The notes below the pieces were generated by a model, which worked only from the letters and a program-made list of their open reading frames with translations, was not told the origin of the DNA and did no database searches. Both the position numbers and the translations under genes were made by a program. Positions 42,374-50,933 of a DNA stretch of 64,000 nucleotides are shown piece after piece. Position 1 is the first letter of the stretch. Every line of letters starts with the position of its first letter. Origin of the DNA: Erginobacter sp964587835 (lineage in GTDB: Bacteria > Auribacterota > Erginobacteria > Erginobacterales > Erginobacteraceae); assembly GCA_964587835.1 (NCBI GenBank), contig CAZPMN010000002.1:1-64000 (forward strand). The letters are read 5' to 3'.

Positions 42374-42874
42374 TTATCCGCGGGCTTCGGCTTCAGCGAA
42401 AGCCGCCCGAAGCAATCGGCCGGTGTCAGCCAGGGCCTGGGGGACCACCCGGGTATCGGAAATAACCGGCATAAAGTTGGTGTCCCCCGGCCAGCGGGGA
42501 ACAATGTGCAGATGAATATGGTCGACAATCCCGGCCCCGGCGGATTGCCCCAGATTGAACCCGACGTTGAAACCCTCCGGTCTCAGGGAGCGCTTGAGCA
42601 CGGTGAGCGCCCGGCGAACCAGGGAGAAGAGGTCGGCCATCTCCTCCGGATCGAGATCCTCCAGCTCCCCGGTGTGCCGGTAAGGCGCAACCATCAGATG
42701 ACCGCTATTGTAAGGGTAGAGATTGAGCAGGGCAAAGCTTCGCTCGCTTCGGGCCACCACGTGATCCGCGACATCGTCCCGGCCGGACGCCTTCCGGCAG
42801 AAGAGGCACCCCTCCTCCTTCTCTTTGTTGATGTACCCCATCCGCCAGGGGGCCCATAAGAGTTTTTTGGTCAT
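42374..42874 (-). CDS. HIT family nucleotide hydrolase/phosphorylase
   Basis: 166 aa. The histidine triad is in DHIHLHIVPRW (about residues 115-125), with CLFCRKASG (possible zinc ligands) and YNSGHLMVAPYRH earlier. This long form resembles bacterial Ap4A-acting HIT proteins. The substrate is not fixed by sequence. Confidence 0.93.
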   Translation of the reverse strand: MTKKLLWAPWRMGYINKEKEEGCLFCRKASGRDDVADHVVARSERSFALLNLYPYNSGHLMVAPYRHTGELEDLDPEEMADLFSLVRRALTVLKRSLRPEGFNVGFNLGQSAGAGIVDHIHLHIVPRWPGDTNFMPVISDTRVVPQALADTGRLLRAAFAEAEARG

Positions 42875-42984
42875 TTCTTTTACCGGTGGCCTGTTCTACC
42901 CTGCACAGGCGAGCCGCCTGTGCCACTCCCCTTAAATTGGTGGCTCAGGCCGCCGGCCTGTGTAGACAAACAAAGCGCTATAAA

Positions 42985-43181
42985 GTGACTGAGAACCCTC
43001 TCCCTTATCGTCTCTCCACCAGCGATAGTCAAAATTTTCTAAGCGGGTGAAGGGAATCTCCGTCACCGCTATCGCGATGCCGGATCAGTCACCCCGACTA
43101 CGTCGGGGTGACTGAGAACCCCTCCCTGCGACGTCTCTGCACCTGCGATAGTCAAAATTTTCTAAGCGGGTGAAGGGAATC
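42985..43181. repeat. Tandem direct repeat duplicating the 3' end of tRNA-Gly
   Basis: The segment 42985-43058 is repeated with few changes at 43109-43181. Both contain GACTGAGAACC, GCGATAGTCAAAATTTTC and then the last 16 nt of the tRNA-Gly gene (GCGGGTGAAGGGAATC on the plus strand). The first copy continues into unrelated sequence and has no tRNA. A perfect hairpin lies between the two copies. The surrounding 42875-43160 gap contains no ORF. Confidence 0.8.
43088..43112. repeat. Perfect 11-bp hairpin
   Basis: GTCACCCCGAC pairs with GTCGGGGTGAC around loop TAC, inside the duplicated region beside tRNA-Gly. No T-run follows, so a terminator role is uncertain. Confidence 0.7.
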
Positions 43182-43235
43182 GAACCCTCGTAGCCAGCTT
43201 GGGAAGCTGGAGCTCTGCCATTGAGCTACACCCGC
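43165..43235 (-). tRNA. tRNA-Gly (anticodon CCC)
   Basis: A 71-nt cloverleaf on the minus strand. The acceptor GCGGGTG pairs with CACCCGC. The D arm is GCTC...GAGC. The anticodon stem CCAGC/GCTGG encloses loop TTCCCAA, giving anticodon CCC (glycine, codon GGG). The T arm is GAGGG TTCGATT CCCTT. The discriminator is T and CCA is not encoded. Confidence 0.94.
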
Positions 43236-43242
43236 AACCCAA

Positions 43243-44142
43243 CTAAAAATCGGCCAGCTCCTGGAACCGGCGATAACGGTCCTTTATATCATCCTCACCT
43301 ACTCTTTTCAAGCGTTCCAGGCTGAAATCTTCCACGTTGAAGGAAGCCATCACGCTGCCGTAGATTACGGCCTTCCGCAAGGCGGCAAAGGAGTCATCTC
43401 CGGTCCGGGCCAGGTATCCCATAAAGCCTCCGGCGAAACTGTCCCCCGCTCCGGTGGGATCGACCACCTTCTCCAGGGGCAACCCGGGGGCGGAGAAGAT
43501 CTCCTGGCGGGTAAAGAGAAGGGCTCCGTGTTCCCCCTTCTTGATCACCACCGCCCGGGGTCCGAGAGCGAGGACCTGGTCGGCGGCGTTTTTCAACCCC
43601 ACCTCCCCGGTAAGCTGCCGGGCCTCGGCGTCGTTGAGGATCAGGATGTCGAGCCGGCCGATCACCTCTTTCACCCGCTCCTTCTTCAGTTCGATCCAGA
43701 GGTTCATGGTGTCACCGACAACCAGGCGGGGGTTCTTCACCTGCTGAAGGACTTCGAGCTGGAGATCGGGGTCGATATTGGCCAAAAGCACATATTCGCA
43801 GTTGCGGCAGGACTCCGGAAGTCGGGGATGGAAATTCTCGAAGACATTGAGATCGGTAAACTCGGTCTCCGCCTCGTTCATATCGAAGTGGTAGGAACCT
43901 CCCCAGTGAAAGGTATTGCCCTCGGCCACCTGGAGACCCTCCAGGTTGATCCCTTTCTCCTCGAGGAGGCGGCGATGCTCATCGGGAAAATCCCGGCCGA
44001 CCACCGCTACCAGAAAGACGGGAGCAAAGAAACTGCAGGAAAAGGAAAAGTAGGTCGCCGATCCTCCGAGAATCTTCTCCCGTTTCCCGAAGGGGGTGGC
44101 CACGGTGTCAAAAGCGACGGAACCGACAACTAAAACCGACAT
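43243..44142 (-). CDS. PfkB family carbohydrate kinase
   Basis: 299 aa, ribokinase fold. The N-terminus is LVVGSVAFDTVATPFG with KILGGSATYFSFS. The C-terminal PfkB signature with the catalytic Asp is DPTGAGDSFAGGFMGYLA (about residue 238). The substrate is unknown. It is not close to RfaE domain I by eye, although heptose genes are nearby. A GGAGAA site precedes the ATG. It lies 12 nt downstream of thiC. Confidence 0.88.
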   Translation of the reverse strand: MSVLVVGSVAFDTVATPFGKREKILGGSATYFSFSCSFFAPVFLVAVVGRDFPDEHRRLLEEKGINLEGLQVAEGNTFHWGGSYHFDMNEAETEFTDLNVFENFHPRLPESCRNCEYVLLANIDPDLQLEVLQQVKNPRLVVGDTMNLWIELKKERVKEVIGRLDILILNDAEARQLTGEVGLKNAADQVLALGPRAVVIKKGEHGALLFTRQEIFSAPGLPLEKVVDPTGAGDSFAGGFMGYLARTGDDSFAALRKAVIYGSVMASFNVEDFSLERLKRVGEDDIKDRYRRFQELADF

Positions 44143-44154
44143 AATATTCTCCTT

Positions 44155-45438
44155 TCAATGTTCAAGAAATTCTTCTTCCAGGATCTTGATCGCGCAGTAC
44201 TCGCTGCACATCGTGCAGTAGTCCTCTTTCCCCTCCGTATCCCCCAGGTAACGGGCGGCCCGTTCGGGATCGAGGGCGGCGGCGATCTGGCCCCGCCAGT
44301 CCCGACTCTTGCGGAATCCGGAGATCCGGTCGTCCCACTCCCGGGCCCCGGGGATGCCCCGGGCGAGATCGGCGGCGTGGGCGGCGATCCGGGTCGCGAT
44401 CACCCCGGCGCGGACATCATCAACTGAGGGAAGGCCGAGATGCTCGGCCGGGGTGACGTAACAGAGGAAGTCGGCTCCCTGCCAGGCCGCCAGCGCACCG
44501 CCGATGGCGCAAGTGATGTGGTCGTAGCCGGGGGCGACATCGGTAACCAGGGGTCCGAGGACGTAAAAGGGCGCGCCCCGGCAGAGGGACTTCTCCAGGC
44601 GGACATTCTCGGCGATCTGGTCGAGGGGAATGTGTCCCGGCCCTTCGATCATCACCTGGACTTCCGCCTTCCGGCAACGTTCGGCCAGCTCGCCGAGGAA
44701 GATCAGTTCCTGGATCTGGGGGCGGTCGGTGGCATCGGCCAGGCAGCCCGGTCGCAGGCCGTCGCCGAGGCTCAGGGTAACGTCGTGGCTCCGGGCGATC
44801 TCCAGCACCTCGTCGAACCGGGCGTAGAGGGGATTCTCCTCTCCGTTGGCGGCCATCCAGACCAGGAGGAACGACCCTCCCCGGCTGACCGGGCCGAGCA
44901 GTCGCGGGGACCGGCGAAGCGCCTCCAGGGTTCGGAGGTTGACCCCGGCGTGGACGGTCATATAATCGACCCCCTGCCGGGCCTGATGCTCGATCGCCGC
45001 GAGCATCTCGTCACCGGTCATCTTGGTGATCGACCCTTTCTCGTTCCCAGCCCGGATGGCCGCCGCGTAGAGGGGGACGGTCCCCACCGGGACGGGTGAG
45101 TCCTCGAGGACCCGGGCCCGGAGAGCGCTGATATCACCCCCGGTGGAGAGGTCCATCACCGTGTCGGCGCCGGCCGCCACGGCGGCGGAAACCTTGGCCA
45201 GTTCCCCGTCGAAATCGACCTCTTGGGACGAGGTGCCGAGGTTGGCGTTGACCTTGACCCGCAACCCCCGGCCGATCCCGCAGGGTTTAGTAATCTTCCG
45301 CCCCCGATTGGCCGGAACCACGATAGTGCCGTCGGCCAGACCCTCGAGGAGCTGCGCCACCGGGACCCCTTCCCGCTCTGCCGCCAGTACGACCGCCGGG
45401 GTGGCGCGCCCTTTCTTTGCCTCGGTGACCGCGTTCAT
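44155..45438 (-). CDS. thiC: Radical SAM phosphomethylpyrimidine synthase ThiC (short form)
   Basis: 427 aa, the short anaerobe/archaeal-type ThiC without the long N-terminal domain. Motifs include LGTSSQEVDFDGELAKV, MDLSTGGDISALR, MIEGPGHIPLDQI and VTPAEHLGLP. The [4Fe-4S] radical SAM site is at the C-terminus (YCTMCSEYCAIK). ThiC makes HMP phosphate for thiamine. The close paralog BzaF, which makes 5-hydroxybenzimidazole for anaerobic cobamides, cannot be excluded by eye, but there is no cobamide context. It overlaps rfaE2 by 4 nt. Confidence 0.9.
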   Translation of the reverse strand: MNAVTEAKKGRATPAVVLAAEREGVPVAQLLEGLADGTIVVPANRGRKITKPCGIGRGLRVKVNANLGTSSQEVDFDGELAKVSAAVAAGADTVMDLSTGGDISALRARVLEDSPVPVGTVPLYAAAIRAGNEKGSITKMTGDEMLAAIEHQARQGVDYMTVHAGVNLRTLEALRRSPRLLGPVSRGGSFLLVWMAANGEENPLYARFDEVLEIARSHDVTLSLGDGLRPGCLADATDRPQIQELIFLGELAERCRKAEVQVMIEGPGHIPLDQIAENVRLEKSLCRGAPFYVLGPLVTDVAPGYDHITCAIGGALAAWQGADFLCYVTPAEHLGLPSVDDVRAGVIATRIAAHAADLARGIPGAREWDDRISGFRKSRDWRGQIAAALDPERAARYLGDTEGKEDYCTMCSEYCAIKILEEEFLEH

Positions 45439-45929
45439 ATCTCCACCCGGGAACGCGACTGGGCGACGATCCTCCCGATCAGACCGCTGGTGGAACGTCC
45501 GGGGACCAGGGGGACAGTAATTACCTTTCCCCCGTCTGCCTCCACCTCATCGGCTCCCGCGATCTCCTCCCGTTTCCAGTCCCCGCCCTTGACCAGAACC
45601 CGGGGACGGAGCGTCTTGATCAGATCCCGGGGGGTGGGCTCGTCAAAGATGACAACGTAATCGACCATCTCCAGAGCCGCCAGCAGCTCGGCCCGATCCT
45701 CCTGGCCGACCAGGGGACGACCCTCCCCTTTCAGTTCCCGAACCGAACGGTCGCTGTTCAAACCGACCACCAGCAGATCCCCCTCCGCCCGGGCCTGTCT
45801 CAGGTAGCGGACGTGACCGGCGTGGAGGAGGTCGAAACAGCCGTTGGTGAAGACGATCTTCTTCCCCGAACGGCGCAGCTCCTCCAGGATCGGAAGAAGC
45901 TTTTGCGCGGTTGTAATCTTCTTCTTCAC
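45435..45929 (-). CDS. D-glycero-beta-D-manno-heptose 1-phosphate adenylyltransferase (RfaE domain II)
   Basis: 164 aa, nucleotidyltransferase of the HIGH superfamily. FTNGCFDLLHAGHVRYLRQA contains the HxGH motif, and VVGLNSDRSVRELKG follows. It makes ADP-heptose (or a related ADP/CDP-sugar). The kinase half of HldE is not fused. The start is GTG at 45929, overlapping gmhA (GTGA). Confidence 0.93.
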   Translation of the reverse strand: MKKKITTAQKLLPILEELRRSGKKIVFTNGCFDLLHAGHVRYLRQARAEGDLLVVGLNSDRSVRELKGEGRPLVGQEDRAELLAALEMVDYVVIFDEPTPRDLIKTLRPRVLVKGGDWKREEIAGADEVEADGGKVITVPLVPGRSTSGLIGRIVAQSRSRVEI

Positions 45930-46492
45930 TCGGCGAAGGCCTGCTCCACCAGGTCGCAGAGGATGTGGTAGATCACGCCCTGGCCTTCCTGAATCCGGGC
46001 GGTGTCGGAGGAGGGAACGATCAGGGCCAGGTCAACCTCCCCGGCCAGTTCGCCGCCGTCTTTCCCGAGCAGGGCGCAGGTCTTCAGCCCGCGCGATTTC
46101 GCCTCCCGGGCGGCGAGCAGGAGGTTGGGGGATCGGCCGCTGGTCGAGATCGCCAGCAAGAGATCGCCCGGGCGACCGAGGGCCTCGACCTGGCGGCGGA
46201 AGATATCATCGTAGGAGTAATCATTGGCCAGGGCGGTTAGGATCGAGGTATCGGTGGTCAGGGCGATCGCCGCCAAGGCCTTCCGCTCCCGCTTGAACCT
46301 CCCCACCAGCTCGGCGGCGATGTGCTGAGCGTCGGCGGCGGAACCGCCGTTGCCGCAGATCAGGACCTTTCCCCCCGATCGAAGGCAGGCGACCAGCATC
46401 CCGGCCGCCCGGGCGATCTCGGGCGCCAGGGACCGGATCTTCTCCCCCACCCGCCGGTGATCTTCCAGGGAAGCGGCGATTACTTGCTCCAT
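45926..46492 (-). CDS. gmhA: SIS-domain phosphoheptose isomerase
   Basis: 188 aa. ICGNGGSAADAQHIAAELVG (about residues 50-69) is the GmhA core, with LLAISTSGRSPNLLLAA later. It isomerises sedoheptulose 7-phosphate for ADP-heptose, a core LPS sugar, and so points to an LPS-bearing outer membrane. The ATG at 46492 is chosen for its GGGAGGG site. Confidence 0.93.
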   Translation of the reverse strand: MEQVIAASLEDHRRVGEKIRSLAPEIARAAGMLVACLRSGGKVLICGNGGSAADAQHIAAELVGRFKRERKALAAIALTTDTSILTALANDYSYDDIFRRQVEALGRPGDLLLAISTSGRSPNLLLAAREAKSRGLKTCALLGKDGGELAGEVDLALIVPSSDTARIQEGQGVIYHILCDLVEQAFAE

Positions 46493-46509
46493 ATTCAAAT
46501 CCCTCCCGG

Positions 46510-47865
46510 TCACCGGATGATATCCTTTTTCAGCGGCCACTTGTACTCGTCCTCCCCCTTGATGTAGGGGGCGGTTCTGATCGTCTCGGGCACGGGGACG
46601 TTGATGAACTTCCGGTAGGAGTAGTGGGGGATGGCCCCCGCCCCCCCGATGGTGTAGATGAACTCGTCGATGAACTCCTGGGTCGGACCCCGGAGCCCTT
46701 CTATGTATTCCAGGGGGACCTTTCTCTCCCGAGCGGCGATATTGGCCAGGTCGGTCAAATTGGTGGTGACCCGGGTCTTAATCTTCTCCAAAACCACCGA
46801 CTTCCGATCTTCCCCGTCCAGCATCGCCCGCACAGCGGCGAAACCGACCATATAAGCCTCACAGGCGTCCTGCCGGGAGACCAGATTGCTTCTCTGGATA
46901 TGCTGAGGGACGAGCACGGCCTCCTTGATTTTCCCCAGCAGTCCGGGGATCTTTAATTCATCCCGGATCAGCCGGGCCAGGAAGACGCAGGGGGCGAATG
47001 ACTCGGCCCGACCGTGCTGGATGTTGCCGTGGGCGTCGGTGATCACCTTGTCGGAGTAAACTTCGGCCAGGTCCTTGCCGGTCTCCCGGTCGGTCAGGTC
47101 CTCCTGGACCACGATCACCGCCTCGCCCTGGCGGGAGATCACCCCTTCCAGCTCGGTGAGAAACTTCTCCCGGTCGAAGGGGATCTCCTTGCTCAAGATG
47201 ATGTGGGGCGGGTAGTCCGGCCGGAGATCCCCCCGCGGATCGACCTTGGCGAAGGCCGTTCCCTGGGCCAGCCAGCCCGCCTTCCTCCCCATAACCTGGT
47301 AGATAACCACCGGGATGATACTGGGAGCGGAGACGATCTTGTCATTGACCCTGAAGTTCCCCATCACCTGGTAGGAGGAGAAATCGCTGTGGGCGTTCTT
47401 CAGGGCGACGGCGTTGTAGAGGGCGGCCGAACCGTAGCCCGGACAGTGATGGGTAACCGGAAGGTCGTTGTCCACCGTCTTGATAGCGTGGATGGCCTTC
47501 ACTCCGCACTCGGCGCTCAGCCCGAGAAGCTGGTCGGCGCTGTCATTCCCGCCGATGTAGACCATCCCGTCGATCCCCAGAGCGTCAAGGTTCCGGGCCA
47601 TCACCCGGTACTGTTCCGGGGAAGGCTTGATCCGGGTGGTCCGAAGGCCGGCCCCGGGTCCGGTAAAGGTGAAGGACATCGCGTTGATCATCGAGAGGTC
47701 GACGATGTTCCCCTCGATGTTGGCGTTGAGCAACCCCTCCAGGCCGTTGAACATCCCGTAGACCTCGAGCCCGGCCTTCTGGGCGGCATCGACCACCCCG
47801 GCGACTTCCCAGTCGATGACCGGGGTCGGCCCGCCCGATTGGCCGACAATGATTCTTTTGACCAT
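46510..47865 (-). CDS. 6-phosphofructokinase, probably pyrophosphate-dependent
   Basis: About 451 aa. The N-terminus is RIIVGQSGGPTPVID. The nucleotide/PPi site reads YIGGNDSADQL instead of the GGDGS of ATP-PFK. Fructose-6-P contacts are in KTVDNDLPVTHHCPGYGSA. An Asn/Asp at the second glycine position is typical of PPi-using enzymes. This class is inferred, not proven. The start is at 47865, after an AGGAGG site. Together with PPDK it suggests PPi-based glycolysis. Confidence 0.88.
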   Translation of the reverse strand: MVKRIIVGQSGGPTPVIDWEVAGVVDAAQKAGLEVYGMFNGLEGLLNANIEGNIVDLSMINAMSFTFTGPGAGLRTTRIKPSPEQYRVMARNLDALGIDGMVYIGGNDSADQLLGLSAECGVKAIHAIKTVDNDLPVTHHCPGYGSAALYNAVALKNAHSDFSSYQVMGNFRVNDKIVSAPSIIPVVIYQVMGRKAGWLAQGTAFAKVDPRGDLRPDYPPHIILSKEIPFDREKFLTELEGVISRQGEAVIVVQEDLTDRETGKDLAEVYSDKVITDAHGNIQHGRAESFAPCVFLARLIRDELKIPGLLGKIKEAVLVPQHIQRSNLVSRQDACEAYMVGFAAVRAMLDGEDRKSVVLEKIKTRVTTNLTDLANIAARERKVPLEYIEGLRGPTQEFIDEFIYTIGGAGAIPHYSYRKFINVPVPETIRTAPYIKGEDEYKWPLKKDIIR

Positions 47866-47898
47866 CTTCAGTTCCTCCTGGGACCGGAAACCTGGCCC

Positions 47899-47922
47899 CT
47901 GATTACTGATCACTGATTACTT
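47899..47922 (-). repeat. Heptamer repeat (AGTAATC/AGTGATC type)
   Basis: On the minus strand: AGTAATC, AGTGATC, AGTAATC, between the aminopeptidase stop and the phosphofructokinase start. Confidence 0.8.
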
Positions 47923-47929
47923 GTTCTTT

Positions 47930-49024
47930 CTACCATTCACCAAGACAGCTTTCCAGCGTTTTCGGGGCGGGGGTAAGAACCTCGCAACCATCGGCGGTGA
48001 CCAACACCGTGTCCTCGACTCGGATCCCGCCCCAGCCGGGGAGGTAGACTCCGGGCTCAACGGTCAGGACCATCCCTTCCTGCAACTTATCCCGGGAACG
48101 CCGGTTGATACGCGGCCGCTCGTGAACTTCCAGCCCGACCCCGTGCCCGAGGCCGTGGTTGAAATGTTCTCCGTAACCTTTTTCCCCGAGAACCTCCCGA
48201 GCCCGGCGGTCGAGATCCGAGGCCCGAACCCCCGGACGGACTGACCGAATCGCCGCTTCCTGGGCGGCCAGGACCGCTCGGTAAATCGTCTTGAACCGAG
48301 GGGGGTACTTCCCCCCGACCAGGGTCCGGGTCATATCGGAGTTGTAAAAGTTCCACCGGCCGCCCAGGTCGATCAGGCAGATCTCGCCCGACCGGAGCGG
48401 CCGGGACGAGGAGACGGCGTGAGGCTGGGAACTATGAGCACCCGCGGCCACGATCGGCTCGAAGGCGGGCTCCCCCCCCGATGGGAAAAATGCCGCCGAA
48501 AGTCGACGGGCCAGCTTCTCCTCGGCGGTCCCGGCGGAGATCCGCCTTCGGAACCGGGAAAATATCCGGACGGTGCGGGCTCCGGCCTCCCGGATCAGGG
48601 CGATCTCCTCCGGATCCTTGATCATCCGCAGCCCCGTCACCAGGTCCTCGGCCGGGATCAGCCGGACCCCGGGGAGTTTCTCCTCCAATCGCCGCCAGGT
48701 GCTCCAGCTAAGGTTGTCTTCCTCGAACCCGATCCACCGGAGCCGAGCCTGCCGGATCAGACCGGAGACCGTAACGGCCAGGGAACTGGCGGAGCGCAAC
48801 CGCGGCTCGCAGCTTGAAAAGAGTTCCTCTTCCGCCTGCTCACGATAACGGGAATCGGTGATTAAAAACGCCCGATCCAGGGCGACTAAAAGGGGGCTCT
48901 CCCCGCCGGTGAACCCCGAGAGGTAATAAACATCCTCCGGCCGGGAGATCAGGATGGCGTCCAGGCCCGCACCTGTCATCCGGCCGCGGAGGCGGGCCAT
49001 CCGTCCGGGGTGGTTGAAAGGCAT
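47930..49024 (-). CDS. Xaa-Pro aminopeptidase family (M24) peptidase
   Basis: 364 aa. Creatinase-like N-terminal domain plus a pita-bread metallopeptidase domain. Dinuclear metal ligands are in IDLGGRWNFYNSDMTRTLV (two Asp), GLGHGVGLEVHERP (His) and LTVEPGVYLPG (Glu). It cleaves N-terminal Xaa-Pro peptides in the cytoplasm. The cluster pepP-aroQ is common (often with efp). Confidence 0.95.
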   Translation of the reverse strand: MPFNHPGRMARLRGRMTGAGLDAILISRPEDVYYLSGFTGGESPLLVALDRAFLITDSRYREQAEEELFSSCEPRLRSASSLAVTVSGLIRQARLRWIGFEEDNLSWSTWRRLEEKLPGVRLIPAEDLVTGLRMIKDPEEIALIREAGARTVRIFSRFRRRISAGTAEEKLARRLSAAFFPSGGEPAFEPIVAAGAHSSQPHAVSSSRPLRSGEICLIDLGGRWNFYNSDMTRTLVGGKYPPRFKTIYRAVLAAQEAAIRSVRPGVRASDLDRRAREVLGEKGYGEHFNHGLGHGVGLEVHERPRINRRSRDKLQEGMVLTVEPGVYLPGWGGIRVEDTVLVTADGCEVLTPAPKTLESCLGEW

Positions 49025-49025
49025 C

Positions 49026-49481
49026 CTATTTCCCTTGTCGGACCAGGCTGATGGCGGCGGCCAAGCCGAGCAAGTAGCTTTCCGAACCGAAGCCGCAGAC
49101 CTGGCCCACCGCCACCGGGGCGATCAGGGAACGCTGCCGGAATTCCTCCCGGCGATAGATATTGGAGATGTGCACCTCGATCGCCGGGACCGGGACCGCG
49201 GCCAGGGCATCCCGGATGGCGACACTGGTGTGGGTATAGGCGGCCGGGTTGATCACAATCGCGTCGACCCGGCCCTCGGCAGCGCCGATCAGGTCGACAA
49301 GCTCGCCCTCATGGTTGGACTGGACCACCTCCAGCTCCACTCCCCGGCGAGCCGCCTCCTCTTCCAGGCGGCGGTTGATCTCCTCCAGGGTGGCATTTCC
49401 GTAAATTTGAGCCTCCCGGCGCCCCAGAAGCTGCAGGTTGGGCCCGTGGATGACCAGAACTCGAACCGGCTGTTCTTCCAT
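49026..49481 (-). CDS. aroQ: 3-dehydroquinate dehydratase, type II
   Basis: About 151 aa. HGPNLQLLGRREAQIYG at the N-terminus, then QSNHEGELVDLI, INPAAYTHTSVAIRDAL and EVHISNIYRREEFRQ. Shikimate pathway. The ATG at 49481 has a GGGAGG site. The frame extends upstream without support. Confidence 0.97.
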   Translation of the reverse strand: MEEQPVRVLVIHGPNLQLLGRREAQIYGNATLEEINRRLEEEAARRGVELEVVQSNHEGELVDLIGAAEGRVDAIVINPAAYTHTSVAIRDALAAVPVPAIEVHISNIYRREEFRQRSLIAPVAVGQVCGFGSESYLLGLAAAISLVRQGK

Positions 49482-49497
49482 CGAATCAACCTCCCGG

Positions 49498-49707
49498 TCA
49501 AGCGGACGGTTTCTCAGCTTCCTCAATCAGCATCACCGGTATATCATCCTTGATCGAGTAGATCAGGCCGCAAGGTTCGCCCCGCTTGAACTCACGGGTT
49601 TCCCGATTCTCATCGAGGCAGATCAGCTTCTGGTTTTCCTCGTCGTAGCGCAGCCCGGACTTGCAGGCCGGGCAGGCCAGTATCTCCAGTAACTCCCGAT
49701 CGATCAT
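49498..49707 (-). CDS. Trm112-like zinc-ribbon protein
   Basis: 69 aa. It starts REIL-like RELLEILACPACKSGL. The Trm112/YcaR family has a four-Cys zinc site, and here CPACKSG is clear while later cysteines (CLDE and GEPCG) fit a second pair. The C-terminal part YSIKDDIPVMLIEEA is typical. Family members act as activator subunits for methyltransferases or are of unknown role. It lies in the same transcription unit as aroQ. Confidence 0.85.
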   Translation of the reverse strand: MIDRELLEILACPACKSGLRYDEENQKLICLDENRETREFKRGEPCGLIYSIKDDIPVMLIEEAEKPSA

Positions 49708-49829
49708 CTTTTCCCTCCTACCAATAGGCCAGAACGTTTGGTTGATTGGGTGTGTCCTCTGCCTTCAAACTTCCTTAATTATACACCAGCGGCCGGACGG
49801 GGCGAGAAGAAAAACCAGTTTTAAAAGAC

Positions 49830-50013
49830 AGTAATCAGTAATCGGTAATCGGTGATCGGTATTCAGTAATCGGTAACCGGGCACCACCCCTCCGGGTCAT
49901 TGCGAGGAGCGTTTGACCCGAATTCATTCGGGTCGATAAGCGACGAAGCAATCTCGCTAGAGGAGATCAAATTGCTTCGTCCCCCTCACTCCGTTCGGTA
50001 TCCTCGCAATGAC
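49830..50013. repeat. Heptamer block and second GTCATTGCGAG palindromic repeat
   Basis: 49830-49880 has AGTAATC/GGTAATC/GGTGATC heptamers on the plus strand. 49896-50013 is a second copy of the GTCATTGCGAGG...CTCGCAATGAC palindrome, with an internal GACCCGAA/TTCGGGTC hairpin at 49915-49934. The 330-nt gap from 49708 to 50038 contains no gene. Confidence 0.8.
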
Positions 50014-50034
50014 CGGCGCTATGCCCTATGCGCT

Positions 50035-50095
50035 CTGCTCACTGATTACTGATCACCAATTGCGTCTTCCCCATTCCCCATTCCCCATTCCCCAA
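50035..50095 (-). repeat. Heptamer repeats under the 3' end of rmlD
   Basis: 50035-50058 holds AGTAATC and AGTGAGC units on the minus strand. 50068-50095 holds CCCCATT/GGGGAAT 7-mers. The last 17 codons of the rmlD frame (reading GEWGMGKTQLVISNQ) and its stop are inside these repeats. Confidence 0.75.
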
Positions 50096-50929
50096 ATACT
50101 CCCGGACGGCATCCTGCCAGGGACGGGGGAACTTTCCCGTTATCTCCCGGTAACGCTCCAGGGAAAGAACCGAGTAACCGGGACGGGGAGCGGGGCGTTT
50201 CAGATCGCCACTGGTGACCGGAACCACCTCGGTCTTCCTCCCGGCGACCTCGAGGACGAAGACGGCGTATTCGTACCAGGAACAGTCGCCCCGGTTGGTC
50301 AGATGGACGATTCCGCCGGCCCGGTTGCTGATCAGTTCGCCCAATCCGGCGGCCAGGTCGCGGGAGTAGGTGGGCGAGCCCCGCTGGTCGGAGACCACCT
50401 CCAGTTTGCCGGTCCGCCGAGCGGCCCGGAGGATGGTATCGGGGAAGTTCTTTCCCCCGGGACCGAAGAGCCAGGAAGTCCTGACGATCAGGAAATCCCC
50501 TCCGGCGGCCATCACCGCCTCTTCCCCTCCCCGCTTGCTGGCACCGTAGACACTGAGCGGACGGGGAGGGTCGTCTTCCCGGTAGGGTGTCTTTCGCCGG
50601 CCGTCAAAGACGAAATCGGTGCTGATCTGGATCAGCCCGATCCCCCGTTCCCGGCAGGCGGCGGCCAGGGTGGCGGGACCGCCGGCGTTGACCGCCCAGG
50701 CCCGCTCCGGCGCGGTCTCGCACCCGTCGACATCGGTAACGGCGGCGGTGTTGATCACCCGGTCGGGACGGAGATCATCCAGGGTGGCCGCAACCTGTTT
50801 CGGGCGGGTGATGTCACAGCGGTCAGCATCGATCCCGACGACCCGGAATCGACCGTCCAGCATATCCAGGCAAGCCCGACCGAGCAGGCCGCGGTGCCCG
50901 ACCACCAGGATTGCCAGATCGCTCAGCAT
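50039..50929 (-). CDS. rmlD: dTDP-4-dehydrorhamnose reductase
   Basis: 296 aa, short-chain reductase. ILVVGHRGLLGRACLDML binds the cofactor. INTAAVTDVDGCE and SVYGASKRGGEEA (YxxxK) are typical of RmlD. The final product is dTDP-L-rhamnose. The last ~17 residues are encoded by low-complexity repeats and are probably not part of the ancestral protein. A MITE-like element separates it from rmlB. Confidence 0.94.
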   Translation of the reverse strand: MLSDLAILVVGHRGLLGRACLDMLDGRFRVVGIDADRCDITRPKQVAATLDDLRPDRVINTAAVTDVDGCETAPERAWAVNAGGPATLAAACRERGIGLIQISTDFVFDGRRKTPYREDDPPRPLSVYGASKRGGEEAVMAAGGDFLIVRTSWLFGPGGKNFPDTILRAARRTGKLEVVSDQRGSPTYSRDLAAGLGELISNRAGGIVHLTNRGDCSWYEYAVFVLEVAGRKTEVVPVTSGDLKRPAPRPGYSVLSLERYREITGKFPRPWQDAVREYLGNGEWGMGKTQLVISNQ

Positions 50930-50933
50930 CAGG

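Noticed and set aside
43088..43112. Perfect hairpin near tRNA-Gly considered as a terminator
   Set aside because: No T-run on either side. It is better described as part of the duplicated region.
45435..46492. Calling gmhA-rfaE2 a full HldE-type heptose operon
   Set aside because: The kinase domain of HldE and the epimerase (HldD) are not in the window. Only the isomerase and adenylyltransferase are supported.
50039..50095. The extra C-terminus of RmlD considered a functional extension
   Set aside because: The codons fall in heptamer repeats. The RmlD fold is complete before them.
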